Source: Struthio camelus (Eukaryota; Chordata; Aves; Struthioniformes; Struthionidae). Taken from it: a stretch of DNA of 64,000 bases. The notes beneath the pieces are model-generated. The model had not been told where the DNA came from. It was given only the letters and a program-made list of their open reading frames with translations, and ran no database searches. The stretch spans positions 51,151,588 to 51,215,587 of the forward strand of contig NC_090945.1 of the NCBI RefSeq assembly GCF_040807025.1. The letters run 5' to 3'. This document shows positions 1 to 11,055 of the stretch, piece after piece (the stretch's first letter is position 1; each line of letters opens with the position of its first letter). Both the position numbers and the translations under genes were made by a program.

Positions 1-2362
1 GGCAGTTATTTCTCGCATGACACCGTAGTGTCAATTAAATAGGATCATAACAATTTTTAGTACAAAAGCATAATCTTTAACTCCTCTGCCACTATAAAAC
101 TCTTTAAGTAATACCTGGAAGACAAATAATTCGGTGTGACGGCAGTTTTAGTCTGTGATCTTGATAACTAAATTACGTCAGTCAGCTCTTTCAGTAAGAG
201 CTTGAGCTATTAATTCTAGTGCATTAGTTAAGTGGTTTGTGCCTCCACTGTGAAGTGGATTTGACATGTTTACTGTCATAATTAAAAATGTGTTTAGAGA
301 CTGTCTGTATTAAAGTCTTCTGCCTTTGCCTTTTCAACAAGAGGTTAAAGTTGCAGTGAAAATCGATTTCTGGAATTGTGATATGTAAGTGTCAGTGGTA
401 AATTTGTGCATGTTATCAATGAATATTACACTTCAGACTACTCATTAAGGCATTTTAGTAGGCTACTTGACAAACCTGGCTTGAAGCTTATTAGCTTTAT
501 ACTTCAAGTACTGTGCAAAGTGCTCTGACGTAGTGAATATATAGAAATGTAGATAACTTCATAAAGTAATTTCACAGCATCTGTATGAAAATACATATAG
601 TCTTGGATGTGACAGAAGCTTTTTCATCTATTTAACTTAAGAGTTAACATATTTTTCAGACACATTAAAGTGTTTTTAGTTCATCATTGTGAAATGAGGT
701 GTAATAAAAAATACTGTATGATAATTTATTTTGTGGTGTTACAAATCATACCTTTCTGTCCTTTGTGACAAACTAGAAAATGAACTATCACATCTTAGAT
801 AATATTTTTTCATAAGAATTTTGTGTCAGGAGTCATGCATGAAGTGGTGGCCTAAAATTAAATTTGGTTTAAAAAGTAAACTTTTATTATGTAACCTTTG
901 GAATTAGATACTAATTCGAATTAAAATACAGGGCTTGAATTCATGGCACATGTAAGAGAGCACAGTAAGAGTGCCGTGGAGATCAATGAATTTACATTAA
1001 TATATATCGATGACAAATCCCAAATGTAAACATACAAAACACAGACAAGAAGCAAACGTGTGAAATACAGGGTTTCGTTCCCACATCTGGTGAATCTCAT
1101 CAATTAGAAAAAGAGGGAAGAGGGAAAACAAAGATGTGTGTAAATCATAAAGAAACTAATCTGGCAAATAATTTTTCATTGAGAAAAAACATGCTATTCT
1201 GACATGGGAGTGATTGTTACTTAATTACGTGTACAAAAAAAATGGATAGTGCTCAACCAGGACTTTTAAAGACACTTTGACTTTTAAAGACACTTTAACT
1301 TTTATGTTAGTTAAAATAAATTTCAATTCTGAAATAGTTTGAAAACAATATTTAGTTACTTCAGGGAGAAAGCGGACCTAAGAAATTCTTGCATGCACAT
1401 TGAACACAGTGGGTTAAATACTGTCTGTATGAACTACTGCCAAATCATTTGTGTGCTTTGGTAGTCCGGTGAAATAATGAATTATGAGGATGGTGATATT
1501 AATGCTTGAGATACTGTCAGTGAGCGCTGTCAGTCATTCTGCTGATAGGCAGCAGAGGAGGACCAACGGTACTTAGTATTCCTCCAGGTTCCCCATTGAA
1601 GCTTCTTCCAACAACTGCAGAATCTACCTTGCCAGTGTTCTTTCTACTCTATAATAGTTTTCCTTCCATATCCATATCTATTCTCCTCTTTCTCCCTGCA
1701 AGTAGTTTGGCCACGCTTTTAATTTTTCTGTCTTTGGCTACCATTTAACAGAGCCCGAATTACAATGGGGGTATACTAGGAGCTGAGGAAGTGTTTACAA
1801 AATAACTTTTGTAAAAGTAATTTGTCATTCAGATAAGCCCTGATCAAACTCTGTTATATCGGTTAAAATAGAGACTTTGAATTCAGTTCAGAGTTTTGGT
1901 TTGGGAAACTGTAGTGACAGTCTGTGCATTTCTGCTTCATTGTTTTGTCTATTTCTAGTGAGGTAATGGCCAAACCAACTCAAGTTCTCTACCGGTACAC
2001 AGAGAAATATGCATGCACGCTTTCATTTAGTCTGTTAGGGTAGTAAAATTGCAAAGGTGAAGACAGTGGTCATATGATACAACTAATATAGGAACAGTTT
2101 TTTATTTTCTCTTGTTTAAAAGAAAATTGTTTCAGTAAAATTCTTGCCAAACATGGGTTTCTTAGACACTATCCAGAAATACTTTGTGCGTTGTACTTGT
2201 CCAAAAGGTTTTTGTTTGTTTTTTAAATAAGAATCTGGGGGGCGGGGGGGAGAGACTCAAACCCCAAATACTTCCACCTTGGCTGTTTTGAAAATGTTCG
2301 TGCAAGAACTATTAAGTTCTTTCTTGATTCATGAATTTAAATTCTCTTTTCTTGTTTTTAAG
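1..2362 (+). other. PRIMPOL intron (left edge of window)
   Basis: No exon seen. The sequence is AT-rich. It contains a short direct repeat (GACTTTTAAAGACACTTT type, about 1261-1300) and a G-rich run at 2237-2250. The upstream PRIMPOL exons carrying motifs I and II were looked for and not found here. Confidence 0.7.
2237..2250 (+). repeat. G-run (G6CG7)
   Basis: Short G-run on the plus strand, about 110 bp before the first PRIMPOL exon in the window. Confidence 0.9.
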
Positions 2363-2653
2363 GTAACTTTGTGAGAACCATTTTGCAGCCTGCCGTGGCG
2401 TTAATGGAGAGCAAAGCTGCTGCTCTGATTCCAGAAGAAGGAGCAGGATATGTTTATCGGTGTCCTGCACCAGCAGGTGGATTAAATAGTTCTCTTAGAA
2501 ACCTCCCAGCACTAGAAGATGCTTCTAGGAGCTGGCCATCTGTTGCTCACAAAACAATGGAAATTGAAACATCACACCAGGGAGAAAATTCTGAGTTTTC
2601 CTTCCTAGTAGTAAATGACAAAGAAGGAGGCAAGCAACTTTTTGTGGATCTAG
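2363..2653 (+). CDS. PRIMPOL: PRIMPOL exon: end of catalytic core, motif III
   Basis: Acceptor TTTTTAAG, donor G|GTAAAC. The exon starts with the last two bases of a Gly codon (GNFVRTILQP) and ends one base into the Gly codon after VDL. The Asp of VDLG is the catalytic motif III residue. The middle (about 60 residues, rich in Ser/Glu) is the weakly conserved linker of the family. Confidence 0.95.
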
Positions 2654-5600
2654 GTAAACATCATAAGTGCTTTTAAACCTGTTTGGGATGTATATTGGAA
2701 TGCAACAAAGGTTAAGAAATAAAATATTCCTTAACCTTTGATTACAGCATTGCTTCTTCTTGTTGTGGTTCAGAAGTACAGAATTTAAACCAAATACCAG
2801 GCATGCTGAAACAGTAATCATAAAGGCTGTACTTTAAAGGAGCCTTAGGTTCTTGGCACATAAAACTCTTTATATTACTTCATGTAATAATACTGTTCTG
2901 AATTTTGGAGAAATTCTGGCCACAGAAGACTTTTATTCTCAGTTTTGTTCCTTAGTGGTCTAATGTTCCTAGTGGGTTCCTTAGTGGTCTTAGTGTTCCT
3001 AGTGGTCCTTAGAGGACTTAGTGGTTGGGTGTGGTGGGTTTGTTTGTTTCTTTATTTTTTATTAAAGAGGGACAGCATGCATGGCATTTTATCATTTCAG
3101 TTGAGCAGCATAATGCTGGAACAAGTCTTACAGGTGTGGCCTTTTGAATGGTTATACATGTATGAGTTGAGCCTTCTTCCTATGTTTAGAGTGGCAGTTG
3201 TTATAATTTGGTGACAGAATAATAATAAGCGCCCAGGGGCTGGGCGCTTAATACCCCAAGGCAAGGCAGGACCAGCTGTACTTAGCCCATTCGTACTATT
3301 AAAATGTTAAAAACCTTCAGGATCGCAACTCCCACGGGCAAACCAAACTTGCAATTTGAAAGTTCAGGCCTTCCCCGTCCCCGTGTCTGGCTTCACATTT
3401 TTGTTCAGCAATCTTTTATGCACTTGAAGATTGCTTATCATATTTTCTCTCGGACTTCTCTGAAGAACTCCCGTTCCTTCAAATTCTTCTCAGGAATTTG
3501 GGAAAGCAGGACTGGATCATTTTTACTGTTGGTCTCAAAAGTCTCTGCAGTATGTCTTATTTGTTGAAATGTAATCCCAAAGTGGGCCCTAGAGGAGGCT
3601 TCTCCATTACTAAATCAGAAGATTACTTTATGTATCTAATACATAATGCGACTATTACAAATTCCTTTAAGTGTATTAGTGAATAGAAATTAAAGAAAAA
3701 CAAATTGATTTCTGTGCCATTTAACTTCCCCCTCTAAAAATTTAGTGTAAAATTTAATAAAAATTTAGTGTGAAATTTAGTAAAAATTTGGCTAAAAATT
3801 TAGCCAAAAAAATGAAAATAATTACGCTATCCACATTACCTCAAAATTGGAAGGCTAGAATCAAAACAACTGGAATATGGCTGCAATGGTAGAAGGGGAT
3901 GTTATATTCTTATTATACAAGCTCTGTTAGTCCCTTCATCTTTGTGAAAATTAATTGGAACCCCCAAATTAAGCACCCATCTCTGCAATAAATTCTTAGA
4001 CGAATTAAGCAATGTTTACTACATCCATTTGGCTTTTCCTTATTTGTTACTGAGATGGGAATTAAACTTTCCTGATACATATTTTGAACAAGTGGTGTCT
4101 GGTACATGGAGAACAGGAAAATGTGACTATAGAATCGTTTCAGATTAAAATAATCGGATAGCTTTTTATGCTCGGACTCTTCTCAGTGGTGCCCAGTGAC
4201 AGGACAAGAGCAACAGGCACAAACTGAAACACAGGAAGTTCTATCTGAATATAGCTTTATTTTAATTTAATTTAATTTAATTTTAAATTTTATCTTATTA
4301 CTGTGAGGGCAACTGAGCACTGGAACAGGTTGCCGAGAGAAGTGGTGGAAGTCTCCATCCTTGGAAATATTTACGGTCCTGGGCAACCTGCTATACGCGT
4401 GATCAGTCTTGAGAGAGTTGGCCAGAGATCTTCCTGAAGTGCCCAGAGAGGTTGTGGAGTCTCCATCCTTGGAGATATTCAGAAGCCGTGTGGATGCGAT
4501 CCTGTGCAATGTGCTTTAGGTGACCCTGTTTGATCGGGGGGTTGGACTAGATGATCTCTAGAGGTCGCTTCCAACCTGATCTAATCTGTATCTGAAGAGA
4601 AATTTTAAGCAATGATCATGTAAAAACGATTGAAACGCCTATGTAGAGGTGTTGAGTGTTTATCTTAATTTTTCTGTAATATGAAAATGTGCATGTTTGT
4701 ATGATCTTGCTCTGCTGCATCTCTATTGAGGTGCATTTTCTATGAGAGGTGAGCTGAAATCAGTAATAGTTTCTGGCCATTCCTTAGACCCTCAGCTGTG
4801 TCTAAGAAAAATTGTTTAATGCTCAACTACTAACTATCTTAAATCCTAGCCAGCACTAATATGTTAAGAAACATCTATTTTCCTGTAGGAGTCTATACAA
4901 AGAACAGAAATTTCCGGGTGTATAAATCATCAAAAGCAGGAAAAAATGTGATTCTGAAGATTGCTGAGGATAATAAGTTTGTCCCTAAATGTGAAAGGAA
5001 CATTTCTTTGGAAGAAGCATACTTTCTTTCCTCTTTGGTCTGCAACGTTGGGTAATGGTTTAATTTCAGTGGAATTTAAAATATTTTTAAAGACACATTT
5101 GAATGATTTTTCTCCTACAGCAGTTATAAATAACTACATTTAGTGGGCAGGTGTTCCTTGAACATTGTTACAGTGTTATTTAGGAGTTTCTGTAAGATTC
5201 CTTGTTTTTGAAGGAAAAATTTGTTGGGAATCCATTCTCTTCACCTACCTTTGAAAGTCCTGCAAGTTTGAAGAACGTAAAGCAGCTAGTATGATTTCTG
5301 AGCTGTGCTATGTTTTTCTCCACATGCACCAAGAGTTCTGATTTGTCCAGCAATCTTTTATTGAAAAGTGCCGAAATTCAACCATTTTTAAGTTTGGACA
5401 GATTCTGTATAGTTCTGAAAGGAAAGATTACAGATTTTCAGTCAATTAAATATGAAAAATCTAAATATGAAGAGAAATTTGCAGTATATTAAAACAAAAA
5501 GGATTTTTGTATGTGTTTACTTGCCCTCCAGCTATCTCACTTCTGTACACATAGCTTCCTCTTCAGGTTGGCTACTGTTTAATATAATAACCTAAGTTTT

Positions 5601-5694
5601 CTATGTCTAGTCTAAACTGAAAGTATCTTGCCATTAAGATACTGCTAATAACTATTGCAGCAGAAAGAGGGTCAAAATGTTAGGGCCTTCTATA

Positions 5695-5733
<39 letters not shown>

Positions 5734-8700
5734 ACTAAAAACCTTATATTTGTTGTAACTTCAGTCTCTTATGTCCTGAAACGTTCCTGTTCCTGAACGG
5801 ATGCCAATATCCCTGCAGCATACACCATATAGGATATTCAGATTATAGATAACAGCTGAGCCTGCCATAATTATGGATGAATAGTTATGCTTTGTTGAAT
5901 TTAGCCTTCTGTCATGATCTGTCCTCCAGCTAGTAATACGGCAAGGAAAAGCAGTTCATTGCAGGTAGAGTAAATACTGCTGTAAGATTGTGGAGCAGAA
6001 CCCCTTAAATGGCTGGATATTGGGATTTTGCCAGGAAAACCATCTGCTGTTTGGCAGGAGAAAACCCTGCCCTCTGCTGGTGCAAGTCAAAGGAAACTGT
6101 CATAACGAGGGGAGGGGGAAAAAAGGGGGGAGTGGCGCAGTATGCAGAGTGAAAGGCATTATGTTGTTAAGAGTTGCATGTTTTTCCCTTGCATTCCCTC
6201 TTTTGTTCAGGTCCAGGGACGACACAAAAATTCTGATATCTGGCTCTTCAGAAGAGGAGAGAAAAATGTCTGCTTTCTTAAACAGTAAAACCACCAGAAG
6301 TACTAGAGGTACCTCAAGCCTTTTTTACTCTGTAGGGAAAAAAAAAAAAAAAAGAAAAGTCTTAGATATATTGTGACTTGCACACCTGATAACCTGCATA
6401 AGGGCTTTTCTCCAGCTAGCTCTTTGCAGGTAGCAGAGCACGGCTGTGTGAAGGGCACTCTGCAGTGCTCGAGTGCCTTTTCTCTTCCCCTCTTGCCCCA
6501 CAGCTATCATGCTTCAGCCCAGTTCCCTCTGTCCCTGCTGTGTGGGTCGAGGGCTGTCAGGAAGAAAGGGGATGTGGGAATCCAGCTTCCTGGTGTCCTT
6601 TTCAATTCTCCTTTTCTTCAGCTTCCCCTACTCCTGCTCCCTGAAAGCACCCAGAGGGGCACTGGGGAGCAGCCACCAGGTATAAGAGAAAGGGTGTGGG
6701 CACTGAGCAGTGCTGCTCAGTGCCCTGGCTAGGTTATCCCTCGTCCTTCAGGGACGTTTCATGACACCTCACATAGATAGCAAATACAGTCGGAGCCGCA
6801 TGGGTACAGCGTGACTGTTCACCCTGAAGCGCTCGGGTCAGGCCATGCCAAGTCTCGTTCTGGCTGCCATGTACTTGGCATAATTACGCCAAGAGTGAAA
6901 GGGAGCATGTTTTCTCCCCATCCTTTGCCTTGAGGCACCTCCTCTTAAATTAGAAGGGTTTTTTGAAGCTCTGTAGGAAATTAACATTGAATTTATAGCT
7001 GATCTTATTTAAGGAGTTAGACAGAAAATGTATGTGAATCATGCATCATCTGCATAATGTGTAACAATAATACACTTAGCTTTTGTTTTAACAGATTCCA
7101 TCAAAGGTTATCAGGATTCACCATATCCAGAAATTGATTCTTTTGTTCGTTCTTTGGTTAATAAAGATGGGGTGCAAGGAGGTACAGAAAAATCACTTTG
7201 TTAATTACAAATAAGTATTCTATAGCAGTCTTTTTTAAACAAGTAAACTTTTTTTTTTTTACAGGGATACGGCAATGGAATTATTTCTCTCTGGAAGAAA
7301 TAATTGTATATGATATTTCTGGTTACCGTTGGTGTGAAAATATTGGGAGAGCTCACAAAAGTAACAATATTATGTATGTTCTTTAACTATTCAGTATTCA
7401 CTTCAAAACAGCTTTATTTAGTATTTTTCTGCTCCACTGTTACTCTGTAAAAATGCTGTAAAGCTCTTATGGACAGAATTAACACCTGTTAAAATTTCTG
7501 CTCTCCTGTTCCTTGGAGGTACAGCTCATTTAAAAAAAAATATATATAGCCCTTAACTTTTTTCCTAAACTTACTTACTTTGTGACAACTGAGCTTGTAT
7601 TTCTAATTTTTCTATGAATTTATCTTCATGCCATTTAAAGTATGTGGCTAGAGATGTTAACATAAAAGTTTAAAGTATGTTAAAGCTATTAAATGATACT
7701 GTGCTTTGATGCTTCTCAGCTAGGGCGCTGAACAATAAGAAAACAGACTGTTCCAAAATTCATATTCAGTGTATCTTAAATCACATTCTTACATTATTAA
7801 AATAATAAAAGTGACTTCTGCCAGGATTTCAGCCTAGTTTTGCCAGTGACTCTGTGAGGACTTTCACTTTTCCTCCTAGTTTTAGCAACACTAAGTGTAA
7901 TCTAAAGAGCTTGACTTTTCAACATCAGAAATGCCTATAGATTGTTAGTAGACATATTTGCCACTTAAAAAACTATATCATTTTTCATAAGCAACATTAG
8001 GAAAGATAAGGACTGTCTTTTTGAGACAGTTCGGTAGAAAAAAGCCCCACAACCACTCAATTAGATGAACTCTTGAAGTTACTTGAAGTTTGGTGTTTCT
8101 GTAACATGATAGACAACTCAGTTCTATCAGTTGCAAAGAAATAATGATTTTTTTTTATATCTAGCTTTTATAATGAAATTATCTTTAGTAACAACAGCAA
8201 AATGTCACCCTACAGTTAGGTCATGTATGCTAATCTTGTTTTAGTGACTTGTAAGGAAGATGACTAAATGTCACTTGATCTTGTAAGAAATGTATTTTTA
8301 ATTTAAGCCTCACGTTTATTGGAAAAATAAATAACAAGACTATGTTCAAAGCAAGCAGAGTATGAAAACAATATCCATTGCTGAACAAAACACGTTCATT
8401 GAGTGTTGGAATTTAATTTCGTATATATTCACTTTAGCTATGTACTGTTACTAAATACCATATTATTTTTAGGATTCTAGTAGATCTGAAGAAGGAAGTC
8501 TGGTATCAAAAGTGTCACGATCCAGTCTGCAGAGAGAAAAACTTCAAATCACAGAGTATGTATGTTTTCAAAGCAATTAACACTCCAAAATGTATTAATT
8601 ACAACCTTATTAAATACCATGTATTTGATTTAGGTTTTCCATTGCCACCTAGGATATGTCTCCCTTTTCTTTTCAAAGAGGTATGTGTTTTTTGTCCTTG

Positions 8701-10386
8701 TTTTGTTAACATGCTAAAGGTCTTATGAGCAAAGCTTTGTCTCTAGAAGGCTTTGAAAATCCCTGCTAACCCCAGTTGTCTGTTGGACTCCACTGCACAG
8801 CTATGTTGATATAAAATTGCTCCAAAGAGCAACTGCGCTGATGTAGTAGCTCTATATATTAATTAATTTTTACATTCCTCTGCAGCAGATGTAGCACAAA
8901 AACTGACAGCATAGATTCAGGTAGGCCCAACTAGGCTAAGCTGGTTAGGTTACTGGAATAACCTAACTTCATCTGATGCCAAAGATTTTTCTTCTGCCTT
9001 TTCTTCTGGAACAGTTCCCAATAGGTAAGCCCCCAAGCCCAGTATAAGTGTGCCATGGAAAAGCTGCCCAAGTTAAGCTTACTATGCTTATTACTAAGCT
9101 TACTATGTTTCACTTCATATGAGACCAGTTAAAGAATCTTTAAGTAAGTGCTCCTGGAATAGTTGAGTGGGTTTAAAAAAAAAAATCATGATTGTTAGGT
9201 TTGGCTGCAAAGCTAGCAGCTTTAGGAACAAGAAATCATAAATATGAGGCAGGGCAAAAAGCAATACTCCATGAGAACGTGCATAGTAGTACCAGTGTTC
9301 TCAGAAACCTGGCAACAAAATTTCTGAGCAGGCAGAATGGTTCTAACACAAGATTTCAGTTTTCGGTGCTGCTTCTATACGAAATGCTTTTCTTTCATAG
9401 GTGATAGCAAAATAAGTACACCAAATCTTTTGGTAACTTAAATATGTATGTGTGTGAATGTCTCTTAAGGATTTAAAGTGATTTTTTTTTTGTTTGTTTG
9501 TTTTTTCAGTGGTTGATATACTGAAACACAGCTGATTGATTAATACTTCAGTATGTTAAGTCAGTGACCCTCAAACATGACATTCCCTTAACTGAGTTAT
9601 GTTTACCCACAAAGGCAGAACATTTACACTGACCTGATGTCATCCCTAGATCCTAAGCCCGAACACACTAGTCCTTCCCACAGAGTAGGTCATAAAAGCT
9701 TAGTTACAATGGTAACAGCTCTTAAGATTCACCCTGCAAAATGGTACTCAAGTTCTACTTAAGCAAATTTAAATGCATTTTTCAGACTTTGATAGTATCC
9801 TTAAATAGACACTAAAGTTAGACTAGTTTTAGTGTTTACGAAAAAACCCAGCAGATTTCTATTCCTATTTAAAAGGGGCTTCCATAGTGTCCTGTGGCTG
9901 TAAATTAACCTGCTAGAAAATGTCTTGTTGCCTTACTTGGCACATATAATGGATACTATAGTATCCATTATATGTGACATTTGCAAAAGTCCAGCAGTAG
10001 TTTCAAATTCTCAAATCCGAGAAGTTAAAAGGATGAAGACCATCTGCATATGGAGTAAATAGTATTTTTGTTTCTAAAAGGAAGAAGAACATATGCTAAT
10101 GGATGAAAGTGAGAACACAGAAGAAAAAGTAGAACTGCATTCTAACGGCACAGATTTGTCAAAAAGCTCACTACTTCAAGAAAACGGCTTGTCTAGAGAC
10201 TTCCTGTTGTCAGACGCCATGTGGGACAATGCAAGTGATGATGTCTGGTTCCTGGAAGCTACTGATGATGTGGAACTAGCTGAAGCTGCAAACGACGGTG
10301 TGAATGATGACACAGAAGAAACGCCTGATGAAGTTCTTTTGGAAGCTTTAAGGAGACAGGGCACTTGTGCTGAAGAACAAAGCTAA
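2363..10386 (+). CDS. PRIMPOL: PrimPol, primase-polymerase (3' part of gene, 8 exons)
   Basis: DNA primase-polymerase of the archaeo-eukaryotic primase family; it reprimes DNA synthesis ahead of lesions and stalled forks in nucleus and mitochondria. Exons are 2363-2653, 4889-5051, 6211-6308, 7095-7181, 7265-7373, 8473-8555, 8634-8680 and 10081-10386; all have GT/AG borders and the phases agree. They encode 393 residues. Visible parts in order: NFVRTILQPAV at the start, catalytic motif III (VDLG, the third metal-binding Asp) followed by VYTKNRNFR, a zinc finger with ligand pattern C-x6-H then C-x4-C (CENIGRAH and CHDPVC), and an acidic tail with two RPA-binding motifs. Human PrimPol is 560 residues, so the N-terminal third with motifs I (DxE) and II (SxH) must lie left of the window. 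The gene converges on CENPU. Identification rests on recognition of family sequence, not on a search. Confidence 0.97.
2947..3024 (+). repeat. Degenerate 29-bp tandem repeat (CCTTAGTGGTCT type)
   Basis: GTTCCTTAGTGGTCT at 2947-2961 recurs exactly at 2976-2990, with further partial copies (GTTCCTAGTGG at 2965 and 2995). About two and a half units in a PRIMPOL intron. Confidence 0.7.
3226..3250. repeat. Perfect 10-bp stem-loop in PRIMPOL intron
   Basis: TAAGCGCCCA (3226-3235), loop GGGGC, then TGGGCGCTTA (3241-3250): a perfect GC-rich stem in AT-rich surroundings. Confidence 0.85.
3736..3803. repeat. AT-rich tandem repeat (AAAAATTTAGTG type)
   Basis: Three to four diverged copies of an AAAAATTTAGTGTAAAATTTA unit of about 23 bp, ending in the near-palindrome GGCTAAAAATTTAGCC. 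Confidence 0.7.
4165..4592 (+). mobile_element. CR1 LINE 3' fragment, old, internally rearranged
   Basis: Matches the CR1 3' end in the same order as the cleaner copy at 51630-52132: CAGTGGTGCCCAGTGACAGG, then CACTGGAACAGGTTGCC, TGGAGATATTCAGAAGCCGT, GTTGGACTAGATGATCTCTA. The copy is diverged, has an AT-rich (TTTAA) insertion at about 4255-4290, and repeats the GTGG-AGTCTCCATCCTTGG-ATATT segment twice (about 4340-4372 and 4449-4482). Reading frame is broken. Sense orientation in a PRIMPOL intron. Confidence 0.85.
4889..5051 (+). CDS. PRIMPOL: PRIMPOL exon: VYTKNRNFR segment
   Basis: Acceptor TTTTCCTGTAG, donor GG|GTAATG. Encodes GVYTKNRNFRVYKSSKAG and on to FLSSLVCNV. The basic YTKNRNFR...K stretch directly follows motif III and in the human enzyme contributes template and nucleotide contacts. 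Phase 2 in, phase 2 out. Confidence 0.95.
5691..5733. repeat. (TA)n microsatellite followed by poly-T
   Basis: About 13 TA units at 5691-5716, then a T-run to 5733, in the PRIMPOL intron between 5052 and 6210. Confidence 0.95.
6211..6308 (+). CDS. PRIMPOL: PRIMPOL exon: SRDDTKILISG segment
   Basis: Acceptor TTTTGTTCAG, donor G|GTACCT. Translates as GSRDDTKILISGSSEEERK then MSAFLNSKTTRSTR. It fills the expected gap between LVCNV and DSIKGYQDSPYPE, and its phases fit both neighbours. It is the least conserved of the eight exons, so slightly less certain. Confidence 0.88.
7095..7181 (+). CDS. PRIMPOL: PRIMPOL exon: SPYPEIDSFV segment
   Basis: Acceptor TTTTAACAG, donor G|GTACAG. Encodes DSIKGYQDSPYPEIDSFV and RSLVNKDGVQGG, clearly matching the family sequence before the zinc finger. 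Separated from the next exon by only an 83-nt intron. Confidence 0.96.
7265..7373 (+). CDS. PRIMPOL: PRIMPOL exon: first half of zinc finger
   Basis: A poly-T acceptor tract (about 7249-7260) precedes TACAG. Encodes IRQWNYFSLEEIIVYDISG then YRWCENIGRAHKSNNI. The Cys of CENI and the His of RAH are the first two zinc ligands (spacing 7). Ends two bases into the Met codon of NNIM. Confidence 0.97.
8473..8555 (+). CDS. PRIMPOL: PRIMPOL exon: second half of zinc finger
   Basis: Acceptor TTATTTTTAG, donor A|GTATGT. Encodes MILVDLKKEVWYQKCHDPVC then REKNFKSQ. The two Cys of CHDPVC complete the zinc site, so the finger is split between two exons 1.1 kb apart. Confidence 0.97.
8634..8680 (+). CDS. 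PRIMPOL: PRIMPOL short exon: FPLPPRICLPFLFKE
   Basis: A 47-nt exon with acceptor TTTGATTTAG and donor GAG|GTATGT, 78 nt after the previous exon. Encodes SFPLPPRICLPFLFKE, matching the family segment after the zinc finger. Ends in phase 0. Confidence 0.94.
8681..10080 (+). other. PRIMPOL last intron
   Basis: A 1.4-kb intron. It holds the short direct repeat AAGCTTACTATG (about 9076 and 9093) and the 36-bp palindrome at 9941-9976; no exon seen. Confidence 0.8.
9941..9976. repeat. 36-bp perfect palindrome in last PRIMPOL intron
   Basis: Left arm CACATATAATGGATAC (9941-9956), centre TATA, right arm GTATCCATTATATGTG (9961-9976). The centre is self-complementary, so all 36 bp form a perfect inverted repeat with no spacer. 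It lies 105 bp upstream of the last exon. Confidence 0.97.
10081..10386 (+). CDS. PRIMPOL: PRIMPOL last coding exon: acidic tail with RPA-binding motifs
   Basis: Acceptor TTTCTAAAAG; reads EEEHMLMDESE... to the TAA at 10384-10386. The tail is strongly acidic. DDVWFLEATDDVELAEAA corresponds to the first RPA70-binding motif of human PrimPol and TPDEVLLEALR to the second. These recruit PrimPol to RPA-coated single-stranded DNA. The region between them is shorter and diverged. Confidence 0.96.
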   Translation, partial: EEEHMLMDESENTEEKVELHSNGTDLSKSSLLQENGLSRDFLLSDAMWDNASDDVWFLEATDDVELAEAANDGVNDDTEETPDEVLLEALRRQGTCAEEQS

Positions 10387-10795
10387 CCACAGAGACAGCT
10401 AATGTACAAACCCATACCAGTGATGCTCACTTTAGTGCAGTGTGCCTTCCATGAAAGATACTGCAATATAGTTCAAAAACTCTCTTCCTGATCTGTACAA
10501 CAGAACTGAATAACCGCTGTAAATAACAGAGCCTTGCAACTGGAATATCTTAAACAGGGCTGAAAACATCAGGGAAGATTACACCAGAGCTGAGCACTAC
10601 TGGACTGAAAACTCTTCATTAATACTACTCCAAGTAGTCTAGCACTTTAATAGTTACTGCTGAGTGGCTTCCTATTTTGTTAGCTGTATGTCTAAATTTT
10701 ATTGATGAGCTGTGTAAAATAGATTTGCTCAGTTCCAGAAGTGGGAAGACTTTATTTCATATACAAATTTAATAAAAAGGCTTGTCTATCGCTAG
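10387..10795 (+). other. PRIMPOL: PRIMPOL 3' UTR
   Basis: Non-coding stretch from the stop codon to about 20 nt beyond the AATAAA at 10771-10776. The exact cleavage site is inferred. No other element is evident. Confidence 0.75.
10771..10776 (+). terminator. PRIMPOL: PRIMPOL polyadenylation signal AATAAA
   Basis: Canonical AATAAA 385 nt after the stop codon, followed within 45 nt by TGTGTTCTCTTTT, a plausible GU/U-rich downstream element. Confidence 0.75.
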
Positions 10796-11055
10796 CTCAA
10801 CCAAAGTCAGTGTGTTCTCTTTTAAAGTATACATTGGTTTCAAAATTACATTACTTACATAGCCCAAGGAGATGAAAAACCGACATTCTTAAAACAGAGC
10901 ACAGGAAAGCTTTGTGATATTAACTGGAGTTAGTATCTTATTAATTTTTACTGACACTCTTTGAATAAGTTCTTAACAGTAGAAAGATAGTTTCTGATTA
11001 AGTTGCATTTCTCGTATGCATTGAAGCAAAGTACAGCAGTAATGGTTAGACATAC

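Noticed and set aside
1..2362. Possible upstream PRIMPOL exon with motif II or the segment before GNFVRT
   Set aside because: No acceptor/donor pair with phase 1 exit and matching sequence was found; these exons are probably left of the window.
2945..3214. Hydrophobic 89-codon open frame
   Set aside because: The hydrophobic residues come from the TTAGTGG tandem repeat and GT-rich sequence; no homology recognised.
4267..4509. Minus-strand open frame of 80 codons
   Set aside because: Antisense of the old CR1 copy.
5990..6376. 128-codon open frame taken as one exon
   Set aside because: Only 6211-6308 has splice sites and phases that fit PRIMPOL; the rest is intron read-through.
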